From Phytophthora sp. 'mugwort' (Eukaryota > Oomycota > Peronosporomycetes > Peronosporales > Peronosporaceae): 64,000 bases of DNA. The notes beneath the pieces were generated by a model. It was not told where the DNA came from. It did no database searches and was given only the letters and a program-made list of their open reading frames with translations. Positions 10,492 to 22,721 of this stretch are shown here, in pieces (position 1 is the stretch's first letter; every line of letters starts with the position of its first letter). The position numbers and the translations under genes were made by a program. The DNA lies in NCBI GenBank assembly GCA_033558025.1, contig JAUCEF010000004.1, positions 3,348,001 through 3,412,000 on the forward strand. The letters are read 5' to 3'.

Positions 10492-13400
10492 GTGTTTCGA
10501 CAGGAGCGCCGCGATGTCGGTCTAATCGCTGTCGCGACTACGGTCAACCGTCCCGTAGGCTTGACGGCTCAAGCCAATGTAAAGCTGGACCCCACGTGGA
10601 CTATCGACTCTGGGTGTACGTGTCATGTGACGCACGAGCCTCAGTGGTTCACCGATATCACTGCCAGCGGTGGCTCCATCACGGTTGGCGGGAAGAACCA
10701 AATCTCGATTGAAGGAATTGGTCGTGTTCAACTGAAAGTCGCTGACTCCAAAGGCAAGTCGATGACGCTCACCCTTCATGCTGTGCTGTACGCACCGCAA
10801 CTACTCTTCAGCTCTTGTCTGTCCGTGCGGCTATGAAGCATGACTTTCGCTTCAGCTTCGACCGCAAAAAGAGCGCTATGCAAACCGACCAAAGCTTTAG
10901 CATCAAGGCACCCATGGTCATCAGCACGGATCTGGACCAGTTCCAAGCCAACCCATGGCGACCCCAACGGCCCTAGTTGCCTCAGGTAAGCAACGATGAT
11001 TTCTGCTTTTGCACAAACGTCTTGGCCATCATAACGCTCGCGTCGTGATGACATATCCAGGAGCCAAGCCATTCATGGACTGGATGAATCTGCGTCTGTA
11101 GCGTCAACAACAGATTTCTTCTGCGTTGCATGCAGGTTAGCGAAGTCTCACCGCCCCCCTTCTATTCTAATAGAATTGTTGAACGTGCCAAATCTCCCCT
11201 AGGGAAAGTTCATACAGATATTTATGACCCCCTTCCTGTACCTAGCCTTACTGATTGGCGTTACTTCTTGATCTTTATCGATGACTTCTCTCGATTCATG
11301 TTCACATACTTAATCAAAGCTCGTAGCGCCCTGTACGAATGCTACGAAGACTTCAGGAAGAAAGCTTTGAATATCTTCAGAAAAGATGTCAACATTCTTG
11401 AATGGCGTCGCCAGCACATCGACGACGAGGAAATCCGAGTGCTACAGGCTGGCAAAGCAAAAGAGTACGAAAAGCTCGGTCGCTTAATCTTCAAAAGTAT
11501 GGAACCCATGCCCTGTTTACCAACGCGTACACATCTCAGCAGAACGGAGTCGCTGAACGTCGCATGCGTACTATTGTGGAGGGGGTTCGCGCCTTGTTGC
11601 TGGATGGCAAACTTCCCAAGCCGCTTTGGGCTGAGTGTGTGAGTCATGTATCCACACTGATTAACATGACGCCAAGCTCTAAGACTGATGGGCGAACACC
11701 GTACGAACTGTGGTACAACCGCATCCCGTCCATGAACTACATTAAAGTTCTTGGTTGCAGTGCATACGTCCACATCACCGAGCAATATCGAGACAAGCTC
11801 GATGCCCGAGCACGGTTGAGCATCTATCTTGGTATACCAGATCATAAGAAAGGTATCGCTTGATGTACATCAACACCCATGCCTTTGTGTACAGCCGTGA
11901 TATTGTCTTCAAAGAGGACGAATTTCCCCTCTAGCTGACAAGACCCAGCACCTGTGTCGTCAAACCATGAGCAAACGCACCAACTTGCACCTGTACCTGT
12001 GACCACACCGGCAGCTACTGTGGCTCCTGCGACTCAGCGCCGACTTCCCTCTCTTCGGGTTGCGCTTGAACAAACCGAAATTCATTACGCATTCGAACGG
12101 AGCCCGCCCTGACTCGCCCAGTCTCCTGCCCGCAAGCGACCCCGTCTTGATGCCACGGATGTAACCCTAGATTCTGCGAAAGACAAACAGGAACAGGACC
12201 AAAGGCGAGACTTACTATACACACTACTAGCCATTCACTATGTGTCTGAACCCACTACGTATCGAGAAGCATTGCAATCTTCTCACGCTGATCAGTGGAA
12301 AATCGCAGCTAGGTCGAAACACAAGTCTTTAATGGACAATAACACGTGGACGCTAGTACCTCCTCCTAAGGGACGAAAGATTTTCACAAGCCGCTGGGTA
12401 TTCGTTGTCAAATATACTGGCACAGGCGCGATGGAACACTTCAAAGCGCGGCTGGTGATCAAAGGTTTTCTTCAGCAACACGGCATTAATTACAACGAGA
12501 TTTTTCACCCGTTATCAGGATGGAAGTCCTCAGACTTCTCCTCACAATCGCAGCCCTGCTCGATCTTGAGATTCACCAAATGGATGTCAAAACGACATCC
12601 ATTAACGGTTTTCTTGAGGAAGAAATCTACATGGCTTAACCGGAAGGATTCCAAATACCGGACAAGGAGCACTTAGTGTGTAAACTTCTAAAGAGTCTGT
12701 ACGGGTTGAAACAAGCTCCCCGTGTCTGGTACCAAACGTTATCTGCTTTCCTTGGTAGCGCTGGTTTTCATAAACTCATCAAAGATAGTTGTGTATTCAT
12801 ACGTACTATTGGTGGTGTTACTTGCTATATTGCAGTGTACGTCGACGATCTCTTGATCATTGGACCCAGTCCAGCCCTCGTCAGTGAGTTGAAATCCACC
12901 ATGATACAGCGGTTCTTCATGACAGATTTAGGGGAGGTGAAGTGGTCCATTCAACGTGACCGTTAGAACCAAACGATCTTTCTCCACCAGCACAAAAACG
13001 CTACAAAGGTCCTTAATCGCTTCAGCGACTACATTCCATATCCTATAGCAACCCCAGCAGACCGGAACGTTAAACTCTCCGTAAGCAGCCGACCTAGCAG
13101 TGATGCAGAGAAACAGACGATGAAAAATATACCGTATCGTGAAGCCGTCGGTAGTGTTATGTATCTCATGGTAGGTACTTGGCCCGACATGGCCTTTTAC
13201 ATGCGTGAGGCCAGCCAACTGCTAACAAATCCTGGAATGGAACACTAGATTGCTGCTAACCGAGGCCTCAAGTACCTGGCTGGCACCAAAGACTACGGTC
13301 TGATGCTTGGGGCTCAACGAACATCACCCCAGCGAACCTAGCGGACCATTTTTTGACAGCCTACAGCGACTCGGACTACGCTAACTGTCCTGACACGAGA

Positions 13401-13790
13401 CGCTCGGTTGGTGGCTATGTGACTATGCTAGCTAGTGGTCCAATGTCATGGCTCTCACGTAAGCACTACACTGTGGTCTTTTCGACGACAGAGGCAGAAT
13501 ATATCGCCCTATGTCACTGTATGCAAGAGATGTTATTCCTCAAACTCCTTCTTCAAGAACTAGGCTTCAAATCAACACAACCTAACGTTATATACGAAGA
13601 CAACCAAAGCTGCATCAAGATCAGCTACAATCCTGAATTACACGGAAGATCGAAGCACATACATGTTCGCTACTGCTTTGTGCAACAAATAGTAGAGCGG
13701 CACGACTTCAACGTCGTCTACTGCAATACCAAAGAAATGGTGGCTGATATCTTTACCAAAGCACTAGACAACATCAGTTCAAAGAACTAA
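10492..13790 (+). pseudogene. pol: copia pol (protease, integrase, RT, RNase H), broken
   Basis: Protease: TWTIDSGCTCHVT with the catalytic aspartate near 10606. Gag-pre-integrase: LHKRLGHHNARV near 11010. Integrase core: DIYDPLPVPSLTDWRYFLIFIDDFSRF near 11220-11300 and the QQNGVAERRMRTIVE motif near 11530-11580. Reverse transcriptase: WKIAARSKHKSLMDNNTW near 12300, LLKSLYGLKQAPRVWYQ near 12690, and the catalytic YVDDLLIIG near 12838. RNase H: TAYSDSDYANCPDTRRSVGG near 13355 and the DIFTKAL end near 13750. Stops and indels occur between most domains, so no polyprotein can be made. Confidence 0.85.
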
Positions 13791-13800
13791 GGGCCACGCT

Positions 13801-14700
13801 CCGGATGAGACCCCTGCACGCTCAACCTGGTCATTCCGTGTAGTTGATACAACTAACGATAAATGCATGAAGCGTGAATACTTGCAATGCGATCTTTTAT
13901 TTTTCACTGTTTGTTTTTATTTTTGGATCGCACAAGGGTTTTCCCTCATTGCGGTTTGCCTGGTCTAGTACCGAATTATATAGTCACGTACATACAATCC
14001 ATGTTCAAACACGAAACCGACAATGCTAGGAAAGTTCATTCGTTATGGCAAACCCGCGAAAAAAAATCATCACTCTTAAACGATGCTGAAACAGCTGTAC
14101 AACATGCTAGAGTTCGCAAGATGGCACTAGAACGAGTGAGGTAGCGTTCGTAGCTGTGGGTATCCGCATCATTGATACCTGGATGGCGTTGCCGGGGGTG
14201 AACAACTTTGACCCAGAATCCGAACTGCTCGACGAGAGGAACAATCTCTATTTTTAGAGCCTTTGGCAAGGCCAGAATTGACAAGATTGAACAGAATTAT
14301 CGGGATGTGGTGGATGTTGCGTATACGTTTTTGGGCAAAATCAAGCTGTCAAGGGGATCCAGATTCGCCCCTGGTTCACACCAACCAGCGATATTTTTTC
14401 GAAAACCTCGTGGGATACCTCATCGGAAGGATTACTTCGATGATGCTGTTTTCGTCACTCAAGCCACCAAGAGGCGGAGTATTGTTGGCAGAGGCATAAC
14501 AAGAAAACGTTTAGCCGCGTCGACGGATTAACATTTTGAATACCCGTGCAACCGACCGGAATCCGGAAACAGGGGAACAAAACGAGCTATATGTTGCGGT
14601 AGAATGCTACGCATTTGCGATGGCGCTTTTAATATTGTTATGATGCGTCAGAGCTGGACCTGCTTGAAGCGGTCGTACTATCCCCTTCTTTCCACGTGCA
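13801..14700. other. Unassigned stretch
   Basis: Open frames of 78-107 codons occur (for example 13887-14144 and 14208-14531, plus strand), but none has a motif I recognise and their frames overlap. This may be old transposon sequence flanking the MULE relic to the right. Confidence 0.3.
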
Positions 14701-14739
14701 ATATTCTTCTGGTTGCCATCATGCGCTTGCCGTTTGGAC

Positions 14740-16600
14740 ACACAAATTGTCATTATTGAAATGCGCACAACACGTGGACGCACGAGCCAAATTTTGGTGA
14801 TACTTGCGCGGACGCCACCGAAGCGCTACGTCAACTTCCCAGCCTTGTGGGGGTTGATTTTGGATTTACATTCTTCAGTAGTTAGCCCCAATTTGCGCTG
14901 TGATTGCCACGCATTCTTTTGGTCGCTGACGCGTCTCGACGTATAACCGTGGAGGATACGCTGAAAACGCATGTACAGTCGCCCTGTGATGCTGCTCGAC
15001 AAGATAAGAGGGCGCGGTTGTGTGACGGTCAGCGACGACTAGTATGCCATCGCGCATCATCTCCGAGACTAGCTTCTCAGCCGGTTTGAGCGTTGTCTGA
15101 AAGGGGCGCGAATTAATGGACTCGTCCGAGCAGCAGTCACACAACAGTCGTAAGACGAGAGCTGGCTTTTTTTGCGCAAATTGAGAATATAGTGCCGCTT
15201 GGTCACCTTGTTGTACTGCTCAAAGGGGTTGTTCGTAGTTGCATACGCTGTCGGGGTGAGAAAATTTTGCCAGTTTTTGAACCGCCTTTTCAACTATAGT
15301 GCTTCGAAGTAGTTCGAAAAAGCTATTGTGCGAGAATCGGCTTTCCAGTTCATTTTTTTGTAAGAGCTCCGTCGCGGTGATAGCAGAAGATTTCCTCAGT
15401 GATGTTGAAGTGCATGTCCTAAATATCCCGAAAATATTGCCCTTACTCTCGGTAGGTATTCTCCTTGTAAACATTCTGAAGAACGTGAAAATAACACATG
15501 AGGTATGTGTAGCTCGAGTCGCAGCTGATCACCATGGTGAAAGCATTGTGTTGCACATTTTTCACCAATGACAAATGCGAGCCGCAATGGCTTCTCCACT
15601 ACTGTACTACAGTGTACATCCGACGAAGCGACACTAATGCAATAGTGTAAACGTTCGTCAGCCGACGAGATGCCACAAAAATGGCGGTCAACTGGAAGAT
15701 TCCACCCCTATCTGAGATACCAATCACAAACGAAAGATACTTGACTTGCGTAAGATTAAAACGTTGCGTCCAAATGGAAGACAAACGAATAGGCCGGTCG
15801 GTTGAGTAGCCTCTTCATAGAATACCCACGAAAAACGAATCCGCATCGCCGCCATCAAACGTAAGCTCTTCCGTGATTGTCAAGTGTCCACATAATTGAA
15901 TGGTTTCGACTCCTCTTCATACCCTGTGAAAATGTGATCACGGACAAATGCGGCAATGCACGTCGTTGATACCGAGGGTTTTCTGCGCGTGGAAGTTGAC
16001 GCAGTTCTGCACCGCTCATAACTCAGGAGTTGCCTCCGCCGATAACTTGAATTGGTCCGCTTCGGTTTGAATCACTGTTCCGCTAGGGACTTGCGGTACG
16101 CTTTTGACAGCTGGCATTGCCGATCGCTTTGGCGGCGCCACGGCTGTTATATGTCTGCCGTGCTCAAACAGCGAGGAAACCTGGTGCTTGAGACAGGTGA
16201 TCAGTTTTCCACATCATGGACAGTCGATGTAGGGCATTGCAAGAGAGCATGCGGACCACTTGAACGCTAATAGCTGATACCTCACGAGTTGAATACGGAT
16301 CCGTGCAGACAAAGCAGACCATTGATTGGCACTTCGTCGTTTGCCTCTTCAGTTTTTCCAGCTTCGCAGCATGCTCCGGCTGAGCAATAGCGAGTTCGCT
16401 CCAATCGATCAGTCTTGGCAACGGGGTAAACTTCTTGTGGAAAGCATCTTCGCTAGGTCGAGGGAACCTTAACAAAGGAGGATCTGGTGATAATTTTTGG
16501 GGTGTTGTTTTATTGTGTTCTGACCCCGTTCTGAAGTGTGGAGATTGCCGCCCACAACAGCAATGTAATTCCTCCGCAATCAAAAGCGTTTAGTTGGTCA
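14740..16600 (-). pseudogene. Mutator-like (MULE) transposase relic 1
   Basis: Read on the minus strand from high to low coordinates, the relic shows the core block LTQVKYLSFVIGISDR (about 15690-15750), then LMCYFHVLQNVYKENT (about 15455-15505), then AYATTNNPFEQYNKVTKRH (about 15195-15255), and a SWIM-like remnant near 14750-14840 with most zinc ligands lost. The first and third blocks closely resemble those of the MULE at 51.6-53.3 kb, so the two belong to one family. There are many frame changes and stops. The N-terminal part near 16160-16583 is only tentatively included. Confidence 0.65.
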
Positions 16601-17150
16601 CACTTGGCTGAAAACTCGTCCTTTCATTGGGGCTTGTCTGAGTGACATCAGGTCCAATGTTTTTTGTGTACTGTCCATCATAAAAGGTGTCTCAACAATG
16701 TGAACGTCAACACGTCAATAGCGTTTTGTGGGTTTCACGCTTTAGTGTCAACCAGAATTATGGTGTAATGCTGTTTTTTCTCGTGCTCTCCTCGATTGTG
16801 AGCATCACCCCGTCCGTACCGTCCTCAGGTTCTCCTCTGAGGTGGAGAGTAGCTAATTACCATCCAACACAAAATGCATATACTATACATTGAGAGGTGC
16901 AGTCTAAACTTACCGCCGAGCCTTGCGGCTCTCGCAAAATGCGAGTGGCAGGATACACAGGACCATCTAGACCACCCAACCGTACACATGCTGGGATGAG
17001 TGACGGGCGACGTTGAATCAGGGCCCTGTTTCTGCTGTAGTCACGTACAGTATGACGTCCGCATAGTTAGGATGCTAACCACATGCCGCATCAGATTTGA
17101 GTACCCGTTTCGGTGAGCTTGCTTCGGCGCCGTGCCGCATAGGCAACGAA
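16601..17150. other. No gene seen
   Basis: Non-coding by reading; short frames only. It lies between the MULE relic and the right-hand copia element. Confidence 0.4.
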
Positions 17151-17154
17151 AGTT

Positions 17155-17400
17155 CTCAGGTATTACGAGAATCTTGGCCTCGTCAGCACCAGTGTAGAGC
17201 AAAGTAGAAGCAGAGCGCAGTGATTTGGAGAAATAAGCAGACTTGTTGACTTGACAGAATATTCAGAAGTGAGGCGAGTTGTGTTGCATCGGGGAAGATC
17301 GCAGCCAAAAACCCATTTGGGCCTTCAGTAAATACTTCGGCACACTAGTGAGCGAGGAAGATGGCCAACTGTGGCCGCGATCCTTTCACGGAGATCTCCG
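17155..17400 (-). repeat. 3' LTR of the minus-strand copia element
   Basis: Shares long blocks with 21845-22092, for example TGATTTGGAG, GACTTGTTGACTTGACAG and GAGCGAGGAAGATGGCCAAC in the same order. Small indels and substitutions between the copies show that the insertion is not recent. The outer edges are approximate. Confidence 0.85.
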
Positions 17401-17747
17401 CGGAGTCTTTCCTGAATCTCTATTTTGTTCCCCATAGTCACAATTACTCACAACATCCGTTCCTCGTATTCATTAGTATCTAACCGGAATGACTAACACC
17501 ACGGCCTAATGTTTAACTACTAGCTGTCGCAGCGCTCGTCCGTTGACGTCTCGTACTCCCACTTTATTCCACGTTTGATACTTGTCCTAAATGTATTTAT
17601 GCATCCGCGCGATTCGTCGCGCATCCAGGCGTATGTCAGCATAAATCCAGCATTCTTACCCCTCTTGCATCTCGACGTCTGAATCTGAACTTACCATAGT
17701 GCTGGCTTCCAGATCTACAATGGCTTCTACCATCGCCCAGGCCTCCG

Positions 17748-18373
17748 TCACATCTTCAACATTTCGGCGGCTCCGTTTGCACTCGAACTCAGCGGGTACA
17801 ACGCTTTGGTGAACACGTCCGCGAGATTGTAAGCAGTCGGCACGTACCTCACATCTAGCTCATTCGTTTGGACATACTTATTGATGAAACGCGCATGCTT
17901 CGCCATTTGACGAACTCTCGAGGTGTTTCCATTGCTGGCCACTGTTGCAGTCGTGCTCTGGTTATCTCACCAAAGAAGCAGTTGCAGTGTTTGTCAGCAT
18001 AGCCCAGCTCCCGCAGAAGCTCACGAGCCCACACTACCATCTTGCAGCATTCACAACACGCTACCAATTCAGAACAGCACGTCACCCACCGCTGACTGTG
18101 ACTCTTCCATATCCACATACTGCAATGTAGATGTCGCAAGTAGCCCGTCGCAGATCTGCTCGCCTCCGTGCACGACTGATGATCAGCATCACTGAACGCA
18201 CCCATCATGGGAAGCTCATGTGTCGCTATGTACACCAATCTTATGTTCTTAGTTGCCAGTGCATATCGCACCGCTCGCTGTGCAGCACGACAGTTTTCCA
18301 TTGTGTAAGCGCTCTGTATCGTCCTAGCGTTCTCACAGCATATTCGCAAGGTCTGGACGGGTACATGCAGCAA
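17748..18373 (-). pseudogene. copia RNase H region
   Basis: The minus strand gives GAFSDADHQSCTEASRSATG (first RNase H acidic residue), a central ELVACCECCK region near 18040, and ELDVRYVPTAYNLADVFTKA at the end. One frame change separates the last part. This is the C-terminal domain of the element's polyprotein. Confidence 0.75.
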
Positions 18374-18479
18374 GATACTTGAGAGATCCGACGATCTCGC
18401 CGAATGTCAAGCTCAGGTCATTGATCTTAGACTCATCAGTCTCGATCATCACCTTCTTCTCATGCTGGAACTGTGGGGA

Positions 18480-19241
18480 GCGAACAGGTCTCGCCGATGC
18501 CAATCCAAACTTCTCGGCAAGTCACTCAATGTAGCCGTAGGAGAGAAGCACAACATGTATCCCGGTATATACTTCACTTCCATGTCTAGTAAGTGCCGCA
18601 CTCGACCGAGGTTCTTGAGCGTGAAGCGTAGTCCCAGCTACATCACCACTTCGATATCCGCTGGTGTTCCAGCCACCACAATGTCATCGACATACACAGT
18701 AAGAAACATGACGGGTCCATTCCGGCGTCTCCAGTACCCTCCTGCATCAAAGATGCACTGCACGGAGCCAGGCTCAACTAGAACCTTGTGTAGTGTGTCA
18801 TTCCAGATTTCCGAGGTTTGCTTTAGTCCGTAGAGTCCCTTCCGCAGTCAGCAGACCCGATCAGTTCCGTCTTCATAGCCTTCAGGTCGTTCCATGAAAA
18901 TGACAACATCGACCAAATCACCATTAAGGAATGCAGTGACGAAATCAATAAGCTTGCATTTCAGTCCCAGAAACACCGCTATCAGCAAAATGAGTCGAAC
19001 CGATTCAATCCGGACTACAGAGGAGTAGGTATCCAAATAGTCTATACCAAACTTTTGCATAAAGCCTCGTATGGCAGGCCTTGCCTTCAGCCTTTCCACT
19101 TCTCCTCTTTCGTTCCGTTTCACCGCTAAACGTCCACACTGACGTTAAGATGTTTGCTCGACGTCGCCCTTTCCTTTGTTTTGGTCGAGGCACTAGTTCC
19201 CAGGTTCCGTTCATCATCAGTGCTCCATACTCTTCATCCAT
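18480..19241 (-). pseudogene. copia reverse transcriptase region
   Basis: The N-terminal palm reads NGTWELVPRPKQ near 19200, then ARPAIRGFMQKFGIDYLDTY and LIDFVTAFLNGDLVDVVIFM near 18930-19090. The downstream YVDD region near 18660-18700 is present only in pieces in other frames. Inactive as read. Confidence 0.75.
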
Positions 19242-19887
19242 CGCGTGGCGCTACCCTATGGGGCGTGCTCCGACGCCAAGGTTTCCTGCCTCGACATCGG
19301 ATTCCGGATGTTGCTCACCACACTAATCAGCATACACTGCAGTAGCGTCAACGCCGTTATCCACGCGCTGGGATTGTACTTGCTTGTTGACCGGTGGTGG
19401 CGTCCAGATCGGCGTGGAGTTGCCGCTGGAGCCGTAGCAGTACGAGCACGACGGGTACGGGCAGTACTTCCTCCCACAGGTGCCACACCAGACCATAGTC
19501 GAACCAGTCCCTTGTCCAGAACTGTTCGATGTTGTTATGCTTGCTGCACTGGGTCCGCTAGCACGGATACTCCCACTGGTTCCAGTATTCTGCGAGGGTT
19601 TACATTCACACTAGCTTCGGACAATGCAATCATGTTGGTTCCGACTCGAATTACTGTTACCGCGCATGCTCCACCGTGACTTTCGTCTTTTCAACAGCAT
19701 CGACCACTCATCTTCATCATTGCTACTCATATTCGCGTCATCATCCTTGGTAAGAGCCGGGAATTTGGCTTATTCGGCCTTCATTTCAGGAGTAGAGTGC
19801 GCTTCATTCGAGACAGTGACGTGCTTGACCAGAAGGAGCATATACGGGATATCGCTTGGAATCGTCGTCCACTTTCCATAGTATCAC

Positions 19888-20430
19888 TTACCCATTAGCC
19901 TCTCCACGTACCCCCCCCCCCCCCAGCAACGTCTTCACGGAAATGAACCGATCTACGCTGCAGGATGTTCCCAGTCTCAGGGTCCAGCAGTCGGTAGCCT
20001 TATGTTGACCCGCAAAGCCCAGCAATATCGCAGGTTTAGCTCTCATTTCCAACTTGTTGTCCTGCTTTTCTGTGGGCAAGTGGTAGTGGGCCACGCAGTC
20101 ACACACCTACAGGCCCTTCAGATCTGGTTTGCGGTTACAGAATTCTGGTAGAGTCATATTACCAAGCGCCTTCGGGGACACTCATATTGTCCACATGCAC
20201 GACGTAGTGAAGAATCTCCTCCTCAAACACACAGATAAATCGCTGCATTACGAATTGCACGAACTTTGCTAAGTAGTTTGCCATTCAACTTTTCTATTAG
20301 GCAGTTCTCCTCCGGTGTGTAGGCATTCCTAGTAAGCATTCTAATATCTTGCTTAGATAGGAATCCAGTCAGCTTGGCGTTCAGGAAGTCACCACCCTGA
20401 TCGCACGAGAACATCTTCACGTTAAAGTTC
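19888..20430 (-). pseudogene. copia integrase region
   Basis: CDQGGDFLNAKLTGFL and RNAYTPEENCLIEKLNGKLL near 20260-20405 carry the second acidic residue and the glutamate region of the integrase core. CDCVAHYHLPTEKQDNKLEM and LLGFAGQHKATDCWTLRL near 19960-20105 are the C-terminal part. It is disrupted, and the run of C residues at 19911-19924 is next to its end. Confidence 0.7.
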
Positions 20431-21249
20431 TATACCTAGTCGACGCACCAGGTCGTCACATTTTCAGCTGCTTCACTTTTCTTCTGGAGCAGGAAGATTC
20501 ACTTAAAACGGGACGCTTTGGCTTGCACGAGTTGATAGTATCGGGCACAACCTGGGGTGGATATTCCTACGTAACAGATATCTGACATCAACCGCGCACC
20601 GCACTCAGAAGCCCTCTTGCCTTCCTGGTGCTTGAAAATGTTTTAAAGACATTCGCTTAGCCTTAGCTTCTTTGACGGTCACGCAGTTCAGTGGCGTCTT
20701 CGTGAAGTCGTCTAAATTTTAACCGTCCACGCCAATGGCCAGTCCCTCCTTCACATCTTTGACATGGCGGCTTCGTTCAAGTGTTCCAACTTCAAGTGTC
20801 AGTTCATCACGATGCTTTTTTTCAAGGTCTCACTTGACTGGTTGCCACCATAGCAAGCTTCGCCAATGGGCTTACCACTATCCAGTAGAACCTATCAGCT
20901 CTCTTCTTGAACTCGAGGCGAATTCCCTACTTGTCGAAATACTTGCGTCGCTGCCTTTCATCACCTGTATCGGAGTATGAAGGCTTCCAACATTGTTGCA
21001 GCAGCCGCTGACTCATCATATTTGTGGATCCTCCGGTCTCATCTTCACCCAGCAGGGCATTTTTTTCACAGTGTCAAGGTCTGGTGCAGCACCACCAACC
21101 CGTTCCGGTTAAACATCCGGACTACGTTGCAGTGGCTATCAATAACTCATTGCAGTGCAAGTTTCGCCATGTCCGCATTGGGTATCACTGTGTTTATGTT
21201 TGCCAACTGGCGGCGCGGATGTCTTCCAGTCTGTCCAGGTTGTCTCCAT

Positions 21250-21830
21250 GTTCTAGCCAGACATAAACTTTGCAGCATATAGATCGTGACGAAGACGAAT
21301 CTCACCGCTGTACGCACGCTTTGTCTTGTTCTGTTCAAACGAGTTCCACATTTCACGCGCCGTCGTCACCTTGCACGCTTTCTTCGAATAATTTGACAAC
21401 AGGCCAAACAGCAGCGAACTAACGTGCAACTGGTTCCGCTCAACCCACTGCGCATCAGCTGGGTTAGCCACGGCAGTGCACCGATGACATCTCAACCATC
21501 ATGTTGGATGAGGAATCCCTCCACTTGAGCGCGGTAAAGATCGAAGCCTCCATCGGCGGATAATTTCGGCGGTTTCGATCCACAGACTCGCCTCGTTATC
21601 GTGGCCCACCAGCCGTTCCTCCATTCACCACTTGCTGTTGGTTCTGTACTTGTGGATCAGTTCCTTCCTGGCCCATGTTGCTGGCCTTGTTGACCTTGTT
21701 GCTGGCCACCAGAGTTCGTCTGCTGCACCGTACTACCAGTCGTTGTCCACCATTGGCATCACCTGCGTCTCAACGATGCGGGTATCCGCAATCCTGCGTA
21801 GTACAGCATGCCACGTCCGCTTCAGGCTCA
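21250..21830 (-). pseudogene. copia gag region
   Basis: The minus-strand frame at 21253-21495 reads HVSSLLFGLLSNYSKKACKV and AREMWNSFEQNKTKRAYSGE, a standard copia gag (UBN2-like) pattern. Flanking parts are broken. No zinc knuckle was confidently found on the left side. Confidence 0.65.
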
Positions 21831-21844
21831 GCCACGTGTTTCGG

Positions 21845-22092
21845 GATCAGTACCTAGGAGGATATTGGCCTCGTGAGCACCAGAGTAGAGCGAAGTAGAA
21901 GCAGAGCGCAGTGATTTGGAGTAAGAAGCAGACTTGTTGACTTGACAGATATTCAGAAGTGAGGCGAGTTGTGTTGCATCGGGGAAGGCCGCTGCCAAAA
22001 CCCATTTGGGCCTTCAGTAACTACTTCGGCTACACTAGCGAGCGAGGAAGATGGCCAACTGTGGCCTCGATCCTTTCACGGAGAGCTCCATA
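21845..22092 (-). repeat. 5' LTR of the minus-strand copia element
   Basis: Partner of the repeat at 17155-17400. Its left edge adjoins CCTAGGTACTGATCCC on the minus strand, where the primer-binding site would be; that site is degraded. The right edge borders the viral remnant region, so the copia inserted close to, or into, the viral segment. Confidence 0.85.
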
Positions 22093-22405
22093 GGCTCTTC
22101 CCGCTGGAGGAGCGAAGCCAAACCGCGAGGTCCACATCAGTAGCAACGATCAGCACATTACGCCGGCAGTTTTTCATCTTGGTTAATTCTCACCTTAATT
22201 AATAGTAGAGAGTAGGTTTAAACGTTTCTAACCCCCTGAAGGGTTTTCTAACCAGACAGCCAATTCATAGCCTCATAGTGTAAGAATCATCTAATAAATA
22301 TAAACTATGTCTAAGAAGGGTTAAAGCTTCTACAGCGACAGCTGGTGATTTTATAAATAATTATATTTTTTCAAAAAAATAAAGGGGCTATGTATATAGG
22401 TACAC
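22093..22405. other. AT-rich flank of the viral remnant
   Basis: About 310 bases with a clear fall in GC content relative to the LTR (TTAATTAATAG, AAATAATTATATTTTTTC, CTAATAAATATAAACTATG). No gene is seen. It may be viral non-coding sequence; no terminal inverted repeat could be identified. Confidence 0.4.
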
Positions 22406-22419
22406 CTCAATAATAAACA

Positions 22420-22721
22420 TGTCGAACGTAATAACTTTCGGAAAATACAAAGGCCAACCAATTGAATAGTTTTTACTTCTGATCCTGGATATTGTCGTTG
22501 GGTCTTCAACCAGCCAAGTCTAAACATTGAAAAGGGCATCAAGATTTATCTACATTCAAAGTTCCTCATTGATGATAATTCGTATATGATGACGTGGGGA
22601 AAATATCGCGGTAAGACCCTCAAGCAAATCAGTCGAGCTGATCCCAAATATATTGATTGGCTTCGTAAGAGTCAATTTGTGATTGAGAAATGCCCTAAGC
22701 TTTTAGCAGAATTGAACTAAA
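22420..22721 (+). pseudogene. Small ExoX-C-like two-motif protein, frame broken
   Basis: From the ATG at 22420 the frame gives ITFGKYKGQPIE and then a stop. In a shifted frame the pattern continues with DPGYCRWVFNQP, then a second copy, MTWGKYRGKTLKQI followed by DPKYIDWLRKS, ending at the TAA at 22719-22721. The paired G-K-Y-K/R-G ... D-P-x-Y-x-x-W pattern matches the C-terminal domain of exodeoxyribonuclease X-type proteins, often found alone in DNA viruses. The nuclease domain itself is absent, so the role is unknown. It lies tail-to-tail with the capsid gene, two bases away. Confidence 0.6.

Larger units (their letters stand above)
9032..13800 (+). mobile_element. Ty1/copia retrotransposon relic
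   Basis: Plus-strand gag-protease-integrase-RT-RNase H in copia order, decayed by many stops and frame changes. A candidate 5' LTR begins TGTTAGTGTGG at 9032 and ends ...CTTACA near 9190, followed by AACAGGTTATGAGC, a plausible primer-binding site that overlaps the gag start. No matching 3' LTR was found after 13790, so the right end appears truncated and the LTR call rests on one copy only. The region 8800-9031 to its left shows nothing. Confidence 0.85.
17155..22092 (-). mobile_element. Ty1/copia retrotransposon with two LTRs
   Basis: A minus-strand copia element bounded by direct repeats at 17155-17400 and 21845-22092. The order from right to left is gag (21250-21830), integrase (19890-20420), RT (18500-19240) and RNase H (17750-18373), as expected for copia on this strand. 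All coding parts carry frame changes and stops. A run of about 14 C at 19911-19924 lies in the integrase C-terminus. Confidence 0.88.

Noticed and set aside
19911..19924. Run of C as a biological signal
   Set aside because: Lies in decayed copia integrase; most likely slippage or a sequencing artefact.
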